Notes: generated by a model not told the origin, from the sequence alone. A stretch of 42,945 bases of DNA from Lachnoanaerobaculum orale (GCF_003862485.1 NZ_RRCM01000001.1:1-42945), one strand, 5' to 3'. Positions 33,089 to 42,261 are shown, counted from the stretch's first letter. Numbers and translations: made by a program.

Positions 33089-33646
33089 ATGCAAAAAACG
33101 AGATTTTATCAATTAAATAAGCCACAATTATCCGATTTTGCAAATATAGAAGAAGCGATAAATCCGTCTATGGATATAATCGACTCAAAGTTGAAAGAGC
33201 TATCTGACGGCAAAGTAAGCGCAAATGACGGAGCGATAGCAGATGTGAAGTTACCGCCTGCTTGGGTGGAACAGATGGCCATATCTGACTTAAATCAGAT
33301 TGAGGCAAAAAGAAGCATAAAAGGGATTTTAAGTGCCCTTATTGGAGGCCTTAAATTTGTACATGCTTTTTTTAAGCAGACAAGGACTATAAAAGTGACT
33401 GCTGCAAGCTTTTCAAGTACAGCGCCTTATACTTTGCGTGTAGCCGTGTCGGGCATGAAAGCGACAGATACCCCCGTTATAAGTCACTTTTTGCCGTCAA
33501 ATGTCACAGATATCGGAGTAATAAAAGCTTCCTGGAAAGCTTACAGCTGTATAGATAAGATTGAGACAGATGATGGCGGTATACTTATAAAATGCTTTAG
33601 AAAAAAGCCACAACAGGACATATGGCTGATGGCGAAAGGAGGTTGA
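33089..33646 (+). CDS. Putative tail fibre or fibre-attachment protein
   Basis: 185 aa. The opening YQLNKPQLSDFANIEEAINPS is common in clostridial phage fibre proteins. The C-terminal part is beta-rich (YTLRVAVSGM, ILIKCFRKK). AGGAGG precedes the ATG. Lies between the baseplate and the larger fibre gene, so a role in host attachment is likely. Confidence 0.7.
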   Translation: MQKTRFYQLNKPQLSDFANIEEAINPSMDIIDSKLKELSDGKVSANDGAIADVKLPPAWVEQMAISDLNQIEAKRSIKGILSALIGGLKFVHAFFKQTRTIKVTAASFSSTAPYTLRVAVSGMKATDTPVISHFLPSNVTDIGVIKASWKAYSCIDKIETDDGGILIKCFRKKPQQDIWLMAKGG

Positions 33647-33647
33647 C

Positions 33648-34811
33648 ATGGCTGATGCGATATTGATGTCGGGTGGAGTTGGTGGAGTGACTTCTGATGA
33701 TGTGACAGCAAGAAGAGAACACGTACTGCAGGGATATACAGCACTGACAAGCGACAGTAATGATGAGCCTGTACAGGGATCTATGGTCAACCGCGGAAAT
33801 ATGGTGGATACAGTGAGCTTTGAGAACGCCTATTGGGCTTCAAAGTTTTTGGCACGAATGGAACAAGGCTTTTACTTACAGAATGGTCAATACAAGCCCT
33901 GTGTGGCTATACCTTATGAGGTGCTTGCACAAGTTGTAGGGGTAGACAGGTCAAAAATGCTTGATACTCTTACCATAGCGGGTAAGCAAGGGCAGATAAA
34001 ATCAATTAACACTCAGGACAGCAATTACAGGGCTAATAAATCAACAGCATATGGAATAGATTGGTGGTCCGATACAAACAATCCCGTGTTCTGGATTGAT
34101 TTTCCACATGGAAATGGCTACTACAATCGTCCGGACGGACATCCGCACACATGCATTGACGCGGTGAATTTAGGCGATGTAACTGCAGATAAGGTTATGC
34201 GAGGTTTTACAGCAACAAGCAAACACGGAGTAAAATTCGCAGGCACAATGCCCGATTTGCAGTCGGGTAGAACGGTTTTTAATAGTGCCACTTTCGATAA
34301 TGAATTAGCATCGGGAGTGGCGAATAAGGGTTTTTACTTAAACGGCACGTATTTTGCTTATAGCTTAAATCAAAATTATGGCTATGCAGGCATATATAAC
34401 GGCGGTATGAATTTTAATTTGTCCACTGGCTTTCCTGGGTTGAAATCAAGGCGTATTGGCTGTGTACTGTCGCAATCTATAAATTTAACGCCTTTTAGGC
34501 AAATTGTTATAAGCTACAGAACACTAGCAAATATTCAAGGCAATCCTTATGCGACCTTGGAGGCGTATGTAGCCCGTGTAAGCACAAGAAGGCTGATTGA
34601 CGTAGCAGGAGCAGGCAAGGTTGATGCAATAGATGTTTTGAGGCAAGACACCGCAAGCCCTGCAATAAATCGGACTGGTCAAATTGTACTGAATGTGGCG
34701 GATATAAACGAGCAAACTTTTGTAAGTTTTGGCGCTTACTGTAATAGCGACAGAGGGTCAGATGTCTTTGCAGGCGCTGTCCAAATTACAAAAATAGACT
34801 TTTTAAATTAA
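33648..34811 (+). CDS. Tail fibre / receptor-binding protein
   Basis: 387 aa. The N-terminal SGGVGGVTSDDVTARREHVLQGYTA and the repeated HGVKFAGTMPDLQSG-like motif are typical of fibres in Firmicutes phages; the C-terminal half is beta-rich and probably contacts the host surface. AAAGGAGG precedes the ATG. Ends the tail module. Confidence 0.78.
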   Translation: MADAILMSGGVGGVTSDDVTARREHVLQGYTALTSDSNDEPVQGSMVNRGNMVDTVSFENAYWASKFLARMEQGFYLQNGQYKPCVAIPYEVLAQVVGVDRSKMLDTLTIAGKQGQIKSINTQDSNYRANKSTAYGIDWWSDTNNPVFWIDFPHGNGYYNRPDGHPHTCIDAVNLGDVTADKVMRGFTATSKHGVKFAGTMPDLQSGRTVFNSATFDNELASGVANKGFYLNGTYFAYSLNQNYGYAGIYNGGMNFNLSTGFPGLKSRRIGCVLSQSINLTPFRQIVISYRTLANIQGNPYATLEAYVARVSTRRLIDVAGAGKVDAIDVLRQDTASPAINRTGQIVLNVADINEQTFVSFGAYCNSDRGSDVFAGAVQITKIDFLN

Positions 34812-34825
34812 GAAAGGAGGCAACA

Positions 34826-35170
34826 ATGAAGTACACTATATTATACAGGTCAAACGGTGATGTCTTGGCGGTAGTGTCCGAACAGTCGGACTTGGAAGCT
34901 TTGAAAATCGGTACTTTTGAAGTACCTGACGGCCATATCATAGACAGTATAGACACAAGCAAAGAAGAGCATACGGCAGTATCTCACGCAACTCCGATGG
35001 CCGACATTGCAAAGCTTATGGCAGAGGTGGAAGCGACAAAGCAACATCTTGAAGAGCTTAATCGCAAGCGTTCAGAAGAGACAGAAGAGATGCGAAAGGC
35101 CATACTTGCAAATGCCACCATGATGGCCACACTTGCACCGCCTGAAGAGGGCGAAGAAGATGAAGGTTAA
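34826..35170 (+). CDS. Hypothetical protein after the fibre gene
   Basis: 114 aa with a coiled coil (about 50-90) and an acidic tail. Small proteins of this type usually follow the fibre gene and may be chaperones, but no family is recognised. AAAGGAGG precedes the ATG. Confidence 0.65.
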   Translation: MKYTILYRSNGDVLAVVSEQSDLEALKIGTFEVPDGHIIDSIDTSKEEHTAVSHATPMADIAKLMAEVEATKQHLEELNRKRSEETEEMRKAILANATMMATLAPPEEGEEDEG

Positions 35171-35192
35171 GACTGTTTAAGCAGTCTTTTTT
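35169..35192 (+). terminator. Terminator after tail genes
   Basis: AAGACTG (35169-35175) pairs with CAGTCTT (35182-35188) and runs into T residues. The stem overlaps the preceding stop codon. Confidence 0.8.
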
Positions 35193-35214
35193 AATTTAGA
35201 AAGGAGATACAAAA

Positions 35215-35397
35215 ATGAAAGCAATTTATGACTTATTTGCAACTGCAATTATTAAGGGGGAGACAAGATACAGAGATATCCTGCCGATTTTCAAGAAGGG
35301 TGTTAAGAAGTCTTTAAAAGAAAAAGGACACCCAGAACTTGCTGATGACAATGCGCCACTTGCAACGCCGTCAAATGCTGAGCATATAGAAGAGTAA
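35215..35397 (+). CDS. Small XkdX/CD1375-like protein (60 aa)
   Basis: The pattern MKAIYDLFATAIIKGE ... LKEKGHPELAD matches short proteins found between the fibre and holin genes in clostridial phages (CD1375-like). Function unknown. AAAGGAG precedes the ATG. Confidence 0.7.
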   Translation: MKAIYDLFATAIIKGETRYRDILPIFKKGVKKSLKEKGHPELADDNAPLATPSNAEHIEE

Positions 35398-35417
35398 AAG
35401 AGAAGGGGGATTTTACT

Positions 35418-35903
35418 TTGAGACCTTTAAATGAATGGCTTTTAGCCTTACAAGTGAAAGATATAGCCTCCTTGGTGGCATGGGCAGTCGGTGCGATTAG
35501 CATAATTATAGAATTCAATAAAAAAATCCCCCTGCATCCGCTTAGTCATGTATTCAGGTGGATGGGTTCGATTTTAAATAGAGAAACTTTAGAAAAGCTT
35601 GACGAAATAGCATTACAGAGTGCGCAAGTAAAAGAAGAGGTTAAGGACATAAGCGACAGGCTCACACGCTTTGAGGAAGAGACAAACGACAAAAGGGCGG
35701 TCGATATGCGCAACCAAATAATTGACTTTTCAGAAAATTTGCGACTTGGTAAAGAGTACTCAGTCAAGCAATTTGAGAGTGCTTTGGGAGTGGTCAGTAG
35801 GTATTACGACCATTGTGAAAGGCACAATATAAGAAATCACTATATTGACGGTGAAACGGAGTTTATAAAAGAAAAATTCAGAGAAGTAAAAGAAAGGAAG
35901 TAA
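35418..35903 (+). CDS. Membrane-anchored hypothetical protein
   Basis: 161 aa from a TTG with AAGGGGG upstream. One hydrophobic segment (about 17-33, IASLVAWAVGAISIIIEF) is followed by a long charged helical region. It lies just upstream of the holin and may help control lysis, which is inferred from position. Confidence 0.7.
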   Translation: MRPLNEWLLALQVKDIASLVAWAVGAISIIIEFNKKIPLHPLSHVFRWMGSILNRETLEKLDEIALQSAQVKEEVKDISDRLTRFEEETNDKRAVDMRNQIIDFSENLRLGKEYSVKQFESALGVVSRYYDHCERHNIRNHYIDGETEFIKEKFREVKERK

Positions 35904-35907
35904 TAAG

Positions 35908-36120
35908 ATGAAGTTTAGTAAGAATACTTATGATTTTTTAAAGTGGGTAGCGCAGTTTTTATTGCCTGCAGTCGGAACACTTTACTTTGCGCTTGCAAGC
36001 ATTTGGAACCTGCCACACGGCGAGCAGGTAGTGGGAACGATTACTGCAGTAGATACCTTTTTAGGTGTGCTACTTGGCATAAGCTCAAATGCATATTACA
36101 AGGACTTAAAAAATTTATAA
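35908..36120 (+). CDS. Holin (r1t type)
   Basis: 70 aa with two hydrophobic segments (about 12-32 and 42-60) and the motif FLLPAVGTLYFALASIW ... GTITAVDTFLGVLLGISS, typical of the phage r1t holin family. It makes membrane holes that let the endolysin reach the wall. GAAAGGAAG precedes the ATG. Confidence 0.92.
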   Translation: MKFSKNTYDFLKWVAQFLLPAVGTLYFALASIWNLPHGEQVVGTITAVDTFLGVLLGISSNAYYKDLKNL

Positions 36121-36128
36121 TTGAAGTT

Positions 36129-36153
36129 TGAGGGCTGCAAGGCCCTCTTTTTA
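36129..36153 (+). terminator. Terminator after the holin
   Basis: GAGGGC-tgcaag-GCCCTC followed by five T. It splits the holin from the methyltransferase and endolysin genes, so read-through or another promoter is needed for full lysis. Confidence 0.8.
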
Positions 36154-36177
36154 ATTTGGAAAGGAAATTCAAAAATA

Positions 36178-36996
36178 ATGCCGAAAAGCAAGACATATGA
36201 TGAATTTGTAGAAAAATTTAAGCCAAAAAAGACCACAGACGACTGCTACACTCCGCCTGCAATATATGAGGCGGTAAAAAATTGGGCTGTAAAAGAATAC
36301 GGCCTTGAGGGCAAAGAGGTAGTAAGGCCATTTTATCCGGGTGGTGACTATGAAAGCTATGACTATCCTGCAGATTGTGTCGTGATAGATAATCCGCCAT
36401 TTTCGATATTAACAAAAATTGTTAATTACTATATAGAAAAAGAAGTTAAGTTTTTTTTATTTGCGCCACAACTAACACTTTTTTCAAGCCGCTCAGGATC
36501 CTTTATTGTTACCGACTCAAAAATTATATATGAAAATGGGGCTGAAGTGCGCACTTCTTTCATCACCAACATGGACAAATACAAGATAAGAAGTGCTGAA
36601 GAGTTACGACTTGCTATTATAAAAGCGCAGGAAGTTGAAGAAAAGCCAAGCTTACCAAAATACGAATACCCCCACCACGTAATTACTTCTGCAAGGCTTG
36701 CAAAATTAGTCAATAGAGGTCTTGAATTTTTCTTTGGAGACAAAGATGTATCTTTTACAAGGTCGCTTGATAGTCAAAGACCACTCAAGAAAGCACTTTT
36801 TGGTGCAGGCTTTTTAATATCAGAGCAAAGGGCGCTTGAGCAAAGGGCGCTTGAGCAAAGGGCGCTTGAGCAAAGGGCGCTTGAGCAAAGGGCGAGGGAG
36901 CAAAGGGCGAGGGAGCAAAGGGCGAGGGAGCAGGAGCAAAGAATTTATTGGGAACTTAGCGATAGAGAAAAAGAAATAATAAAAAATCTTGGATAG
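36178..36996 (+). CDS. Adenine-specific DNA methyltransferase-like protein
   Basis: 272 aa. DDCYTPP (21-27) and the catalytic DNPPF (71-75) are hallmarks of amino-methyltransferases; VVRPFYPGGD stands where motif I would be. The order and lengths differ from Dam-like enzymes. From residue 216 to 250 it carries seven tandem five-residue repeats, EQRAL four times then EQRAR three times, forming a charged helix. The ATG with AAAGGA upstream is chosen over longer open sequence. A modification gene inside the lysis cassette is unusual and suggests a late-acquired cargo gene that may protect phage DNA. Confidence 0.78.
   Translation: MPKSKTYDEFVEKFKPKKTTDDCYTPPAIYEAVKNWAVKEYGLEGKEVVRPFYPGGDYESYDYPADCVVIDNPPFSILTKIVNYYIEKEVKFFLFAPQLTLFSSRSGSFIVTDSKIIYENGAEVRTSFITNMDKYKIRSAEELRLAIIKAQEVEEKPSLPKYEYPHHVITSARLAKLVNRGLEFFFGDKDVSFTRSLDSQRPLKKALFGAGFLISEQRALEQRALEQRALEQRALEQRAREQRAREQRAREQEQRIYWELSDREKEIIKNLG
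36823..36927 (+). repeat. Seven 15-bp tandem repeats in the methyltransferase gene
   Basis: The unit GAGCAAAGGGCGCTT occurs four times without change and then three times with AGG instead of CTT at its end. The length is a multiple of three, so gain or loss of units keeps the frame. Confidence 0.95.
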
Positions 36997-37005
36997 GAGG
37001 ACGAT

Positions 37006-37959
37006 ATGGACAATGCATTTACAGCAGGCAAGAAGCTACTTGGTGGAAGCTACTCACAATATACCCCTTCAGGTAAAAGCCTACTTGCCCAAAAGGGCAG
37101 AATGGGGAAAATCCCACATTTTGGGGACAAGGTATATTTTTACAGCCCAAAATTAAAAAGAGTGTCGCACGTGGGTATAGTGGTAAGTGTAAATAAAGAT
37201 AATGATAGATACGACATTGAGACAGTAGAGGGTAATACTTCATCAATCGCATTCGACCGCAACGGCGGTTGCGTGGCAAAGAAAAGATACAGCTTTGCGA
37301 TTGCGGAAGTGGGCGGAGCAAATAGAATTAATTGTTTTTGCAGTCCGTTTTTTAGCGAGGATACTTGCACAGCTGGGGGATTTGTAAAAGTCGCCCTTGA
37401 AGAGGTGGGATACGAAGAGAAGGCAAGCAACACAAATCTTGAGGACAAGCACGGCAATAGAGGGGACAAGAATTATACTAAGTATGGTGCTTGGTATAAA
37501 GAAAAGTGCGGAGGCGACCACCCCGCCTATTGGTGCGAGCAGTATGTCAGTTGGTGCGCATATATGGCTTGCAAGGCATACAATGAAACATCAAGAAGCG
37601 GATGGGTAAAAGTTGCCGACAGATGGCAGTACATCATAACAGGTGGACCGATAAAAGGCCAATGGGCAGAGGTTGACGGGCGTTATTATGTATTTGATAA
37701 TTCGGGCAATATGATAACAGGGTGGTTCAAATCCGAGGACGACTGGTATTATATGAACCCTGCCGACGGCGCTATGCTTTCAGGCCAGTGGCTAAAACTT
37801 GATGGGGTTGACTACTATCTGACTAAATCGGGAGTGATGGCCAAGAATGTGTATATATTGACGGACAGTGTATATTACAAGGTGGACGATAGTGGTAAGC
37901 TTGTAGAAGAGTATAAGAGCGTACCTGCAGATGTTGAGAGTATAGGCATAGCAGAGTAG
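37006..37959 (+). CDS. Endolysin with permuted cysteine peptidase domain
   Basis: 317 aa. The N-terminal segment (about 35-110) has GDKVYFYS, the catalytic-type His55 in SHVGIV, TVEGNTSS and GGCVAKKRYS, which normally form the second half of CHAP/NlpC-type phage lysins. The segment 121-192 has ALEEVGYEEK, NYTKYGAWY and WCEQYVSWC with catalytic-type Cys177, normally the first half. So the two halves are in swapped order. C-terminal repeats (about 200-300, GWVKVADRWQY, GQWAEVDGRYYVFD, GWFKSEDDWYYM) are choline-binding-like wall modules. GGAGG precedes the ATG. It follows the holin module and cuts host peptidoglycan. Confidence 0.85.
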   Translation: MDNAFTAGKKLLGGSYSQYTPSGKSLLAQKGRMGKIPHFGDKVYFYSPKLKRVSHVGIVVSVNKDNDRYDIETVEGNTSSIAFDRNGGCVAKKRYSFAIAEVGGANRINCFCSPFFSEDTCTAGGFVKVALEEVGYEEKASNTNLEDKHGNRGDKNYTKYGAWYKEKCGGDHPAYWCEQYVSWCAYMACKAYNETSRSGWVKVADRWQYIITGGPIKGQWAEVDGRYYVFDNSGNMITGWFKSEDDWYYMNPADGAMLSGQWLKLDGVDYYLTKSGVMAKNVYILTDSVYYKVDDSGKLVEEYKSVPADVESIGIAE

Positions 37960-37964
37960 AAGAA

Positions 37965-38000
37965 AAGGCAAGAGGTTTAATCCCCTTGCCTTATTTTTTT
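37965..38000. terminator. Bidirectional terminator at the end of the late genes
   Basis: AAGGCAAG (37965-37972) pairs with CTTGCCTT (37985-37992), followed by a T run on the plus strand and a U-rich run on the minus strand. It ends the late operon and the converging accessory gene. Confidence 0.8.
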
Positions 38001-38002
38001 GA

Positions 38003-38401
38003 CTACTTCCATGTAAGTGCGTGGATGTCGTCAGAGCTTAGCTTTTTTATGTATTTCTTTCTTTCTTCTTCCATAAGCTCAAACGATCCTTTTGAAAAAT
38101 CTTTATCTTCAAGTTCTTCAACAGTGAAAAAATCCGTCCTATCTCCAACTTCGTTAAAGTGATTTTCAATCTTTTCTGTCAATATTTCAATTGCCCAAGC
38201 CTTGTAGTCAAATTTTGGGTTCTTTAAAATTGTATTTAATGAGAAGAACTCTGAAAAGAAAACCCCTTTAACGCATACGGAGTATAAAATTCCATTCTCA
38301 TAATGTGTGCTATCGTCTTCCGCGTCATGGTGTGCCCAACTAACCGGATTTACCTCTAAATTATCATTCATGTAAGTATTGTATTGAACCTCTGTTAACA
38401 T
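38003..38401 (-). CDS. Hypothetical accessory protein (132 aa)
   Basis: Acidic soluble protein of no recognised family, last of the minus-strand cassette. AGGGGG precedes the ATG. It has its own consensus promoter at 38446-38474, identical to the one upstream of the cassette, so it is probably co-regulated with the other two genes. Right-end position next to attR is typical of lysogeny cargo. Confidence 0.7.
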   Translation of the reverse strand: MLTEVQYNTYMNDNLEVNPVSWAHHDAEDDSTHYENGILYSVCVKGVFFSEFFSLNTILKNPKFDYKAWAIEILTEKIENHFNEVGDRTDFFTVEELEDKDFSKGSFELMEEERKKYIKKLSSDDIHALTWK

Positions 38402-38432
38402 TTTTAAACCCCCTAAAAGCTTGTTTTGTTTT

Positions 38433-38474
38433 CTTAACTGTCTTTATTATACCCTATATATAGGGTAATGTCAA
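38433..38474 (-). promoter_or_regulatory. Operator-promoter, copy 1
   Basis: On the minus strand TTGACA (38474-38469), 17 bp, TATAAT (38451-38446), a perfect consensus promoter. The 18-bp perfect palindrome TACCCTATATATAGGGTA (38450-38467) fills the spacer, a place where a bound repressor would block RNA polymerase. All 42 bases (38433-38474) are repeated exactly at 39041-39082. Confidence 0.85.
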
Positions 38475-38479
38475 GCTTT

Positions 38480-38716
38480 TTATAAATAATTTTGTATTAT
38501 TTTTTCTTTTTCCTCAGGTACCTCTACATACTCAAGAATGTCGCCCGGTTGCAAGCCTGCAAGGCAACAAACCTTGTTGAGCGTATCAAGTGTGATATTC
38601 CCACCGTCCTTAAGCGACTGAACAACACTTTTTGAAAGGATTTCTCTTTGCAGCACTGTTTGAGTGTACCCCGCCTTTTTTAATGCTGCCAAAATATCAA
38701 TTTTAAACCTTATCAT
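38480..38716 (-). CDS. HTH regulator of the accessory cassette
   Basis: 78 aa from the ATG with AAAGGA upstream; ten earlier codons lack a ribosome site. It is a Cro/CI-like helix-turn-helix protein (about 5-60: ILAALKKAGYTQTVLQRE, SVVQSLKDGGNITLDTLNKV, LQPGDILEYVEVP), close to the HTH_26 type. It lies between the two identical operator-promoters and ends only five bases before one of them, so it is the best candidate for the protein that binds the palindrome. Confidence 0.8.
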   Translation of the reverse strand: MIRFKIDILAALKKAGYTQTVLQREILSKSVVQSLKDGGNITLDTLNKVCCLAGLQPGDILEYVEVPEEKEKIIQNYL

Positions 38717-38741
38717 CTTTATATATCCTTTGTCTTTTTGT

Positions 38742-38772
38742 CGCAAGCCACCTTTCGGCGGCTTGCGTTTTT
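38742..38772. other. Hairpin upstream of the HTH gene
   Basis: On the minus strand GCAAGCCGCC-GAAA-GGTGGCTTGC forms a 10-bp stem with a GAAA tetraloop and no U run, 26 bases before the HTH start codon. On the plus strand the same hairpin has one mismatch and is followed by five T, so it may stop read-through from the left. Confidence 0.5.
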
Positions 38773-38781
38773 AAGTTTTAT

Positions 38782-38991
38782 TTATCTTTCTTCTGCTACT
38801 TCCATAAGTCTTTCAAAAACTCCCGGATCCTCGTCATATCCTTCTACTGTCTTAAGTCCTTCGATGTCCTCGTCTGATAACCTGTAAAGGTTTACTTCAA
38901 ATTTTGCTCCGTCGTCCATTGCGATGTAAAACTTGTTGTTTGCCTCGTCCATCTCTACGCTGTTTACCATGTTAACTGTGTACTTCTTCAT
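38782..38991 (-). CDS. Small acidic accessory protein (69 aa)
   Basis: The ATG at 38991 follows GGAGGA; a TTG five codons earlier would overlap this site. The protein is acidic with a beta-type N-terminal half (YTVNMVNSVEMDEANNKFYI) and helical C terminus. First gene behind the outer operator-promoter. No family recognised with confidence. Confidence 0.68.
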   Translation of the reverse strand: MKKYTVNMVNSVEMDEANNKFYIAMDDGAKFEVNLYRLSDEDIEGLKTVEGYDEDPGVFERLMEVAEER

Positions 38992-39040
38992 TTTTAAATC
39001 CTCCAAAATTTGCTTTTCTTTGTTGTTTTCCTGTATCGCT

Positions 39041-39082
39041 CTTAACTGTCTTTATTATACCCTATATATAGGGTAATGTCAA
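39041..39082 (-). promoter_or_regulatory. Operator-promoter, copy 2
   Basis: Identical in all 42 bases to 38433-38474: TTGACA (39082-39077), 17 bp, TATAAT (39059-39054), with the 18-bp palindrome at 39058-39075. It drives the three-gene minus-strand cassette. Confidence 0.85.
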
Positions 39083-39115
39083 TACCTTTTATAGATTTTT
39101 ATAAAAAATTTTTTC

Positions 39116-39136
39116 GTGTGATATATCGTGTGATAC
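39116..39136 (+). repeat. Candidate right arm-type integrase sites
   Basis: GTGTGATAT (39116-39124) and GTGTGATAC (39128-39136) repeat with a 12-bp period, as at 244-264. The pair lies about 130 bp inside attR. Confidence 0.55.
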
Positions 39137-39268
39137 ATCTTAGAAATATATCGGAAAAACAAGAAAAATATTTCTTTTTAAAGATAAAAAACAAAGCTAG
39201 AAATGGCTTAAAATCTAGCGTTTAGCGAAAAAGCTTGATATATCGTGCTTTTTCAAAAACAGCCTTGA
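39137..39268. other. Non-coding right end of the prophage
   Basis: No gene is seen between the arm-type repeats and attR. The sequence is AT-rich; a short direct/inverted element around TCTAGC/GCTAGA (39195-39222) is the only clear structure. Confidence 0.4.
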
Positions 39269-39292
39269 CGGGTTCGAGTCCCGTCTCGCGCT
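39269..39292 (+). repeat. attR: attR core
   Basis: Exact 24-bp copy of 181-204 (tRNA-Gly 3' end). The upstream part of the tRNA is absent, so this is the displaced host 3' end and marks the right boundary of the prophage. Confidence 0.92.
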
Positions 39293-39299
39293 CTTTTTG

Positions 39300-39609
39300 T
39301 TTTAAAGGTCTTGTTTTTACAAGGCTTTTTGTTTTGCAAGGCACTTCTTCTACAAGGTTGATTCATTAGTGGAATATAAGACTCTCTATGTTTTTTGTAA
39401 TCAGGATTCAGATCCTTAGACTTATGGGTTGGTATTTCCTTCGGCACATAAATATCTTTGTTATTAACGCACGCAAACAAAGACCTATCAAATGCCTTGA
39501 TAAGCATAACTTTTGTTCCTTTTCGATAATGGATCTGCACTCCCTTATAATCTATCATATTATAAAACTTTTTCTCAAATTGAATCGCATGTCCGGCATC
39601 AACAGTTCT
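39300..39609 (-). pseudogene. Transposase C-terminal remnant
   Basis: A minus-strand frame is open from 39609 towards attR and reads RTVDAGHAIQFEKKFYNM, then KVMLIKAFD, VPKEIPTHKSKDLNPDYKK and YIPLMNQPCRRSA. This strongly resembles the end of ISNCY-type DDE transposases (AGHAIQF and YIPPMNHPWRR motifs). The catalytic domain is missing and the frame then runs into the attR core, so only the tail of an old insertion sequence remains. Confidence 0.5.
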
Positions 39610-39704
39610 TTAGGCAAGAACCTCTAAAGTAAGATTTATTTTTTCTCTTATAATTCATTCAAAAAAATTAAAAAAGTATAATTTTCAAAAAATTAAAAAA
39701 GTTA
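39610..39704. other. AT-rich upstream element of the rRNA promoters
   Basis: No gene. Several A and T tracts directly upstream of the first rRNA promoter resemble UP elements that bind the RNA polymerase alpha subunit. Confidence 0.45.
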
Positions 39705-39733
39705 TTGACAATAGTAGTAAGGTGCTGTATTAT
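39705..39733 (+). promoter_or_regulatory. rRNA promoter P1
   Basis: TTGACA (39705-39710), 17-bp spacer, TATTAT (39728-39733). Confidence 0.8.
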
Positions 39734-39807
39734 TATACCACTGCCTCTGAGGCAGACAAATTTTTAAAATGAAAACAAGACTTTTGAAATATATAATTAA
39801 AAAGTTG

Positions 39808-39836
39808 TTGACAAAATTTTGAAAGTTTGGTAATAT
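39808..39836 (+). promoter_or_regulatory. rRNA promoter P2
   Basis: TTGACA (39808-39813), 17-bp spacer, TAATAT (39831-39836). Tandem promoters about 100 bp apart are usual for rRNA operons. Confidence 0.8.
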
Positions 39837-40160
39837 ATAAAAGTTGCTTATGAAGAATAAAACTTAGACGACTAAGTGAAATGAGTTTATTCTTTGCAAC
39901 AATGAACCATGATAATTTAAGATTAAACAGTACACACAACCCTGAAAATTCACATATTTTTCTTGATGAGAACAAGCGTAGCGTAGTTCGAATTTAGAAA
40001 AATAGCGCACCTCGTCGAGCGCAGCGAGACGATGGTGTTACATATGATATGTAATGAGATTTCAGAAAACAACGTTTAGATTCGAACAGAATTTAAAACC
40101 TTTAAAAAACAGTAGATCTGTGAAAACAGATGCAAGCTAGCGACAGGCTAGATTAAACTT
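39837..40160 (+). other. 16S rRNA leader
   Basis: 324 bases without an ORF. It contains small palindromes at 39970-39989 and 40012-40032 related to two more after 16S, and a hairpin around CTAGCGACAGGCTAG (40138-40152) just before 16S, likely used in rRNA processing. Confidence 0.6.
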
Positions 40161-41862
<1,702 letters not shown>

Positions 41863-41979
41863 ATTGGTGTCGATGCGTCTAGGGGATACACCCGTTCCCA
41901 TTCCGAACACGATGGTTAAGACCTGGTCGGCCGATGGTACTATACTGGAGACGGTATGGGAGAGTAGGTGGATGCCAAT
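41863..41979 (+). rRNA. rrf: 5S ribosomal RNA
   Basis: About 117 bases with terminal pairing ATTGG/CCAAT and the conserved CCCGTTCCCATTCCGAACAC. It is located between 16S and 23S instead of after 23S, an order known in some Lachnospiraceae and other Clostridia. Confidence 0.88.
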
Positions 41980-41983
41980 TTAT

Positions 41984-42056
41984 GGGGGTGTAGCTCAGTT
42001 GGGAGAGCACCTGCCTTGCAAGCAGGGGGTCAAGAGTTCGAATCTCTCCATCTCCA
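41984..42056 (+). tRNA. tRNA-Ala (TGC)
   Basis: GGGGGTG pairs with CATCTCC and includes the G3-U70 identity pair of alanine tRNA. The anticodon loop CTTGCAA gives TGC. The discriminator is A and no CCA is encoded. It lies in the rRNA spacer. Confidence 0.96.
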
Positions 42057-42261
42057 TAGTTAAAGCTTGAAAGCTTTAACTATAAATGTACCTTGAAAAC
42101 TGCATACCAAACGAGAAATTATATAAATATTTTATAATTAGACATCCGAGGTATCAATTACTTTAAAGTGATTGATATTTAATAACAAAAAATAAATTTT
42201 TAAACATAGTGTATGATACACGCTAGTGTCATACAAAACACTAAATCTAAAAGATTTAAGA
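42057..42261 (+). other. Spacer before 23S rRNA
   Basis: 205 bases with no gene. It starts with a hairpin TTAAAGCTTgaAAGCTTTAA (42060-42079). Bases 42092-42111 can pair with 68-87 at the other end of the window, and a stretch near 42130-42250 is AT-rich. Confidence 0.5.

Noticed and set aside
36823-36927. CRISPR or iteron origin at the 15-bp repeats
   Set aside because: Units are contiguous, in frame and encode a regular charged helix; no inverted repeat or initiator gene is near.
39253-39558. Complete protein gene at attR
   Set aside because: The last part of the frame is the tRNA fragment and the start lacks a ribosome site; only a transposase remnant can be supported.
41864-42070. Plus-strand ORF over 5S and tRNA-Ala
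   Set aside because: It is a chance frame across two RNA genes.
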